Shown here: piece by piece, positions 7,831-9,536 of the stretch | Position numbering within the stretch: position 1 is the first letter of the stretch | Layout of the letters: each line of letters opens with the position of its first letter | Made by a program: the position numbers and the translations under genes | Source of the DNA: Alistipes sp. | GTDB lineage: Bacteria; Bacteroidota; Bacteroidia; Bacteroidales; Rikenellaceae | Direction: 5' to 3' | Length of the DNA: 9,536 bases | Assembly: GCA_022511355.1 (NCBI GenBank) | Contig: JAFLRS010000066.1 | Coordinates: forward strand, 1 to 9,536 | Notes under the pieces: model-generated | Told to the model about the DNA's origin: nothing | Seen by the model: only the letters and a program-made list of their open reading frames with translations | Database searches by the model: none

Positions 7831-8556
7831 CTATTTCGAGCGTAATTCGTTAAGTGCCGCAATCATGCGTTCGCGTATCTCGTCGGCCAGCTCTTTCTGC
7901 TCGACGGCAGCCACGCGTTCGGCGCTTACGGGTTCGAGTATCTTTATTTTTATAGTGTTGCGCCAGCGGAACGTTCTGTTCTTGCGCACCATAGTGTCGG
8001 TTCCATCCATCACTACCGGCAGTATCTCCGCGCCGGCCTCCTTCGCAAGTACGAATGCTCCGGCTTTGAAACGGCCTATCTCGCCGTCCCGTGAGCGGGT
8101 TCCTTCGGGAAATATCGAAACCGACACGCCGCGGTCGAGCCATTTGCGGCCCTGTGCGGTCACTTTGCGCATAGCCTCGGCTCCGTTTCCGCGCTCTATG
8201 GCTATGTCGCCGTGCAGCACGAGAAACTGTCCGAAGAACGGTATGCGGAACACCTCGCGTTTGCTGACCCAGCGGAACTCCAGCGGAACGAAATAGAGTG
8301 CCATTATGTCGGTCATCGAGGTGTGGTTTATGACGATGACATAGGATTTCCGTTTGTCGATATTCTCGAGACCTTCGACCTTTCGTTTCCAGCAAGGCGG
8401 CACGATATAGAACATATTCACGAGCAGCCGCGACATTTCGTGTACGATGCGGCGACGGCGGTCGAACGGTGCGGTAACTGCAAATACGATTGCCGAAAGT
8501 ATCAGCATCAGCGTGCAGATGACAATCGTATAGATGTAGAATAAAAGGCTCAACAT
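7831..8556 (-). CDS. plsC: 1-acyl-sn-glycerol-3-phosphate acyltransferase (PlsC family)
   Basis: It probably adds the second acyl chain to lysophosphatidic acid, making phosphatidic acid for membrane lipids at the inner membrane. With ATG 8556 the protein has 241 residues, usual for the family. An N-terminal hydrophobic segment (about 2-28) is followed by the acyltransferase blocks: NHTSMTD at 77-83 (His78, Asp83), GDIAIERGN at 116-124, FPEGTRSR at 149-156, and ILPVV at 178-182. A TTG at 8682 would extend the frame by 42 residues, but the extension is polar, AT-rich and lacks family similarity that I recognise; the ATG places the membrane helix at the N-terminus. It heads the gene block, three bases before parE. 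Some relatives acylate lyso-ornithine lipids or other acceptors, so the exact substrate is inferred from family only. Confidence 0.88.
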   Translation of the reverse strand: MLSLLFYIYTIVICTLMLILSAIVFAVTAPFDRRRRIVHEMSRLLVNMFYIVPPCWKRKVEGLENIDKRKSYVIVINHTSMTDIMALYFVPLEFRWVSKREVFRIPFFGQFLVLHGDIAIERGNGAEAMRKVTAQGRKWLDRGVSVSIFPEGTRSRDGEIGRFKAGAFVLAKEAGAEILPVVMDGTDTMVRKNRTFRWRNTIKIKILEPVSAERVAAVEQKELADEIRERMIAALNELRSK

Positions 8557-8597
8557 ATTACAAATTATTAAGTACGGTTTTGCCGAATTATCAGTGA

Positions 8598-8628
8598 CAA
8601 CAATACGCCACAATAATTCAATCTGCAA
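8598..8628 (-). promoter_or_regulatory. candidate promoter for the plsC-parE-parC-aroK-murI(-ftsK) block
   Basis: On the minus strand a TTG (8628-8626, in AATTGC) is followed after 20 bases by TATTGTTG (8605-8598). This matches the Bacteroides -7 consensus TAnnTTTG at all but one fixed base, at accepted spacing. It would leave a leader of roughly 35-40 bases before the plsC ATG. It lies in the only sizeable intergenic gap of the window, between two genes of the same direction. No operator or riboswitch fold is evident to me in the gap. Confidence 0.32.
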
Positions 8629-8677
8629 TTTTACTGATTTTTTCGCGTTCGGCGAAGATTTGAATCGAGAAGTTATT

Positions 8678-8712
8678 AACAAAATGCAACCGTTATGGCC
8701 GTTTCCGACTGC
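8678..8712 (-). terminator. weak rho-independent terminator candidate after the DUF1343 gene
   Basis: Ten bases after the DUF1343 stop, minus-strand GCAGTCG (8712-8706) can pair with CGGTTGC (8692-8686). This gives seven pairs including two G-U pairs, with a 13-base loop, followed by ATTTTGTT. The stem is short and the U-run interrupted, so it is only suggestive. Its place between the DUF1343 stop and the candidate promoter fits a boundary between transcription units. Confidence 0.25.
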
Positions 8713-8721
8713 ATGATGCCC

Positions 8722-9536
8722 TTATTCGGCATATTCTGGATAGAGAAGATAGGGCCGACGCAATGTTTTGAAGTTCTCGACGTCGCTCTGCCACATCATG
8801 CGAATCTCCCGTTCGTCACATCCTTCGACAATCATTCTGCGGATGTAATCCACTCCGACGAGCTTTTCGAAAAAGGAGGTGAAAAACGATTCGCCCATAT
8901 CGAGATTGCGATAGGCGTCGATTACATATTTGAGCGTGAAACCCTCGGCGATAATCTGGCTGTCGGGCATGGCGCTCAAATCGACTCCGAAACACTTCTC
9001 GTCTTTGAGCGGCGGATTTTGTGCGCCGGCGACGGACCTCGGCGTGAAAGAAAAACCGTATCCGGTCATTTTCGGATGTCCGTAGATTTCAAAAGGATGC
9101 CCGGTGCCGCGTCCGAGACTCACGACCGTGCCCTCGAAAAGACATATGGAGGGATATAGATATACGGCGTGCTGCGTCTTCAGATTCGGCGACGGTGCCA
9201 CCGGAAGCAGGTATGGGGTATCGTGAGTGTAATTCTCGACGAGTATCACCGTCATGCGGGCCTTCCGATTCCAACCCTCGCCCATCGCCATGCAGGCAAG
9301 CTCACCCATCGTCATTCCGTGTACGACGGGAACAGGCAATGCCCCTACCCCCGATTTGAATTTCATGTCGAGAACGGGGCCGTCCACATACATTCCGTTG
9401 GGATTGGGGCGGTCGAGAATCAGGACCTCGCGGTCGAATTCGGCGCAGGCATCGGTCATCCGCAGCATCGAAATGTAATATGTATAGAAACGCAGTCCTA
9501 CATCCTGAAGGTCGATTATGAGCAGGTCGAAGCTTC
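8722..9536 (-). CDS. DUF1343 / NamZ-family (GH171) exo-beta-N-acetylmuramidase, 5'-truncated
   Basis: The frame is open to the window edge, giving 270 C-terminal codons; full-length relatives are roughly 370-420 residues, so the N-terminus, any signal peptide and the start lie outside. Conserved DUF1343 stretches are visible in order: DLQDVGLRFYTY just inside the edge, LDRPNPNG, VDGPVLD, PVVHGMTMGE, APSPNL, YPSICLFEGT and SLGRGTGHPFEIYGHP. The characterised family members (B. subtilis NamZ, formerly YbbC, and the Tannerella forsythia protein) release N-acetylmuramic acid from the non-reducing end of peptidoglycan fragments. The role here in cell-wall turnover or MurNAc salvage is inferred from family. 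An internal ATG at 9468 is not the start, because conserved residues precede it in the same frame. It is separated from the downstream block by 165 bases. Confidence 0.9.
   Translation of the reverse strand, partial: SFDLLIIDLQDVGLRFYTYYISMLRMTDACAEFDREVLILDRPNPNGMYVDGPVLDMKFKSGVGALPVPVVHGMTMGELACMAMGEGWNRKARMTVILVENYTHDTPYLLPVAPSPNLKTQHAVYLYPSICLFEGTVVSLGRGTGHPFEIYGHPKMTGYGFSFTPRSVAGAQNPPLKDEKCFGVDLSAMPDSQIIAEGFTLKYVIDAYRNLDMGESFFTSFFEKLVGVDYIRRMIVEGCDEREIRMMWQSDVENFKTLRRPYLLYPEYAE

Noticed and set aside
8643..8657. TTCGC-loop-GCGAA inverted repeat as a terminator
   Set aside because: Only five pairs. In the minus direction it is followed by A residues, and in the plus direction the T run precedes the hairpin, so neither orientation gives a normal terminator.
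8557..8682. 42-codon upstream extension of the acyltransferase from TTG 8682
   Set aside because: Rare start, polar AT-rich sequence without family motifs; ATG 8556 gives the normal length with the membrane helix at the N-terminus.
1..9536. Mobile element, CRISPR array, tRNA/rRNA, phage or defence genes
   Set aside because: No long direct or inverted repeats, transposase or integrase motifs, or tRNA-like clover sequence seen; coding genes cover nearly all of the window and look uniform in composition.

Overview
The window holds a run of chromosomal housekeeping genes, all read leftward on the minus strand, with no mobile element, CRISPR array or RNA gene that I can see. The protein families point to Bacteroidota, most likely Bacteroidales and possibly an Alistipes-like organism. 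The support is a Bacteroidota-style ParE (619 residues) next to a long ParC (908 residues), a DUF1343 protein, a four-helix FtsK with an acidic linker, and starts that mostly lack a strong Shine-Dalgarno sequence. Genus is inference; phylum is well supported.

Reading in the direction of transcription, from high to low coordinates: 9536-8722 is the C-terminal part of a DUF1343/NamZ-family (GH171) peptidoglycan sugar hydrolase. 8721-8557 is a 165-base gap with a weak terminator candidate and a promoter candidate. Then comes a tight block: a PlsC-type acyltransferase (8556-7831), parE (7827-5968), parC (5956-3230), aroK (3219-2677), murI (2687-1911, overlapping aroK by 11 bases) and ftsK (1877 to the window edge, 3' end missing). 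Gaps are 3, 11, 10, -11 and 33 bases, so one transcript is likely.

The block joins replicon separation (both topoisomerase IV subunits and the FtsK translocase) with envelope precursor supply (phosphatidate synthesis, D-glutamate for peptidoglycan) and the shikimate pathway. In E. coli, FtsK is known to contact ParC and stimulate topoisomerase IV, so the gene order makes functional sense although it may also be historical.

The window is largely ordinary. The points most worth a second look are a C-terminal QLDLF on ParC, which matches the sliding-clamp-binding pentapeptide at the end of an acidic tail; an Asn in place of Asp in the ParE EGDSA motif, a position tied to quinolone resistance in other bacteria; and the topoisomerase IV-FtsK linkage itself. 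I found no credible undescribed multi-gene system.
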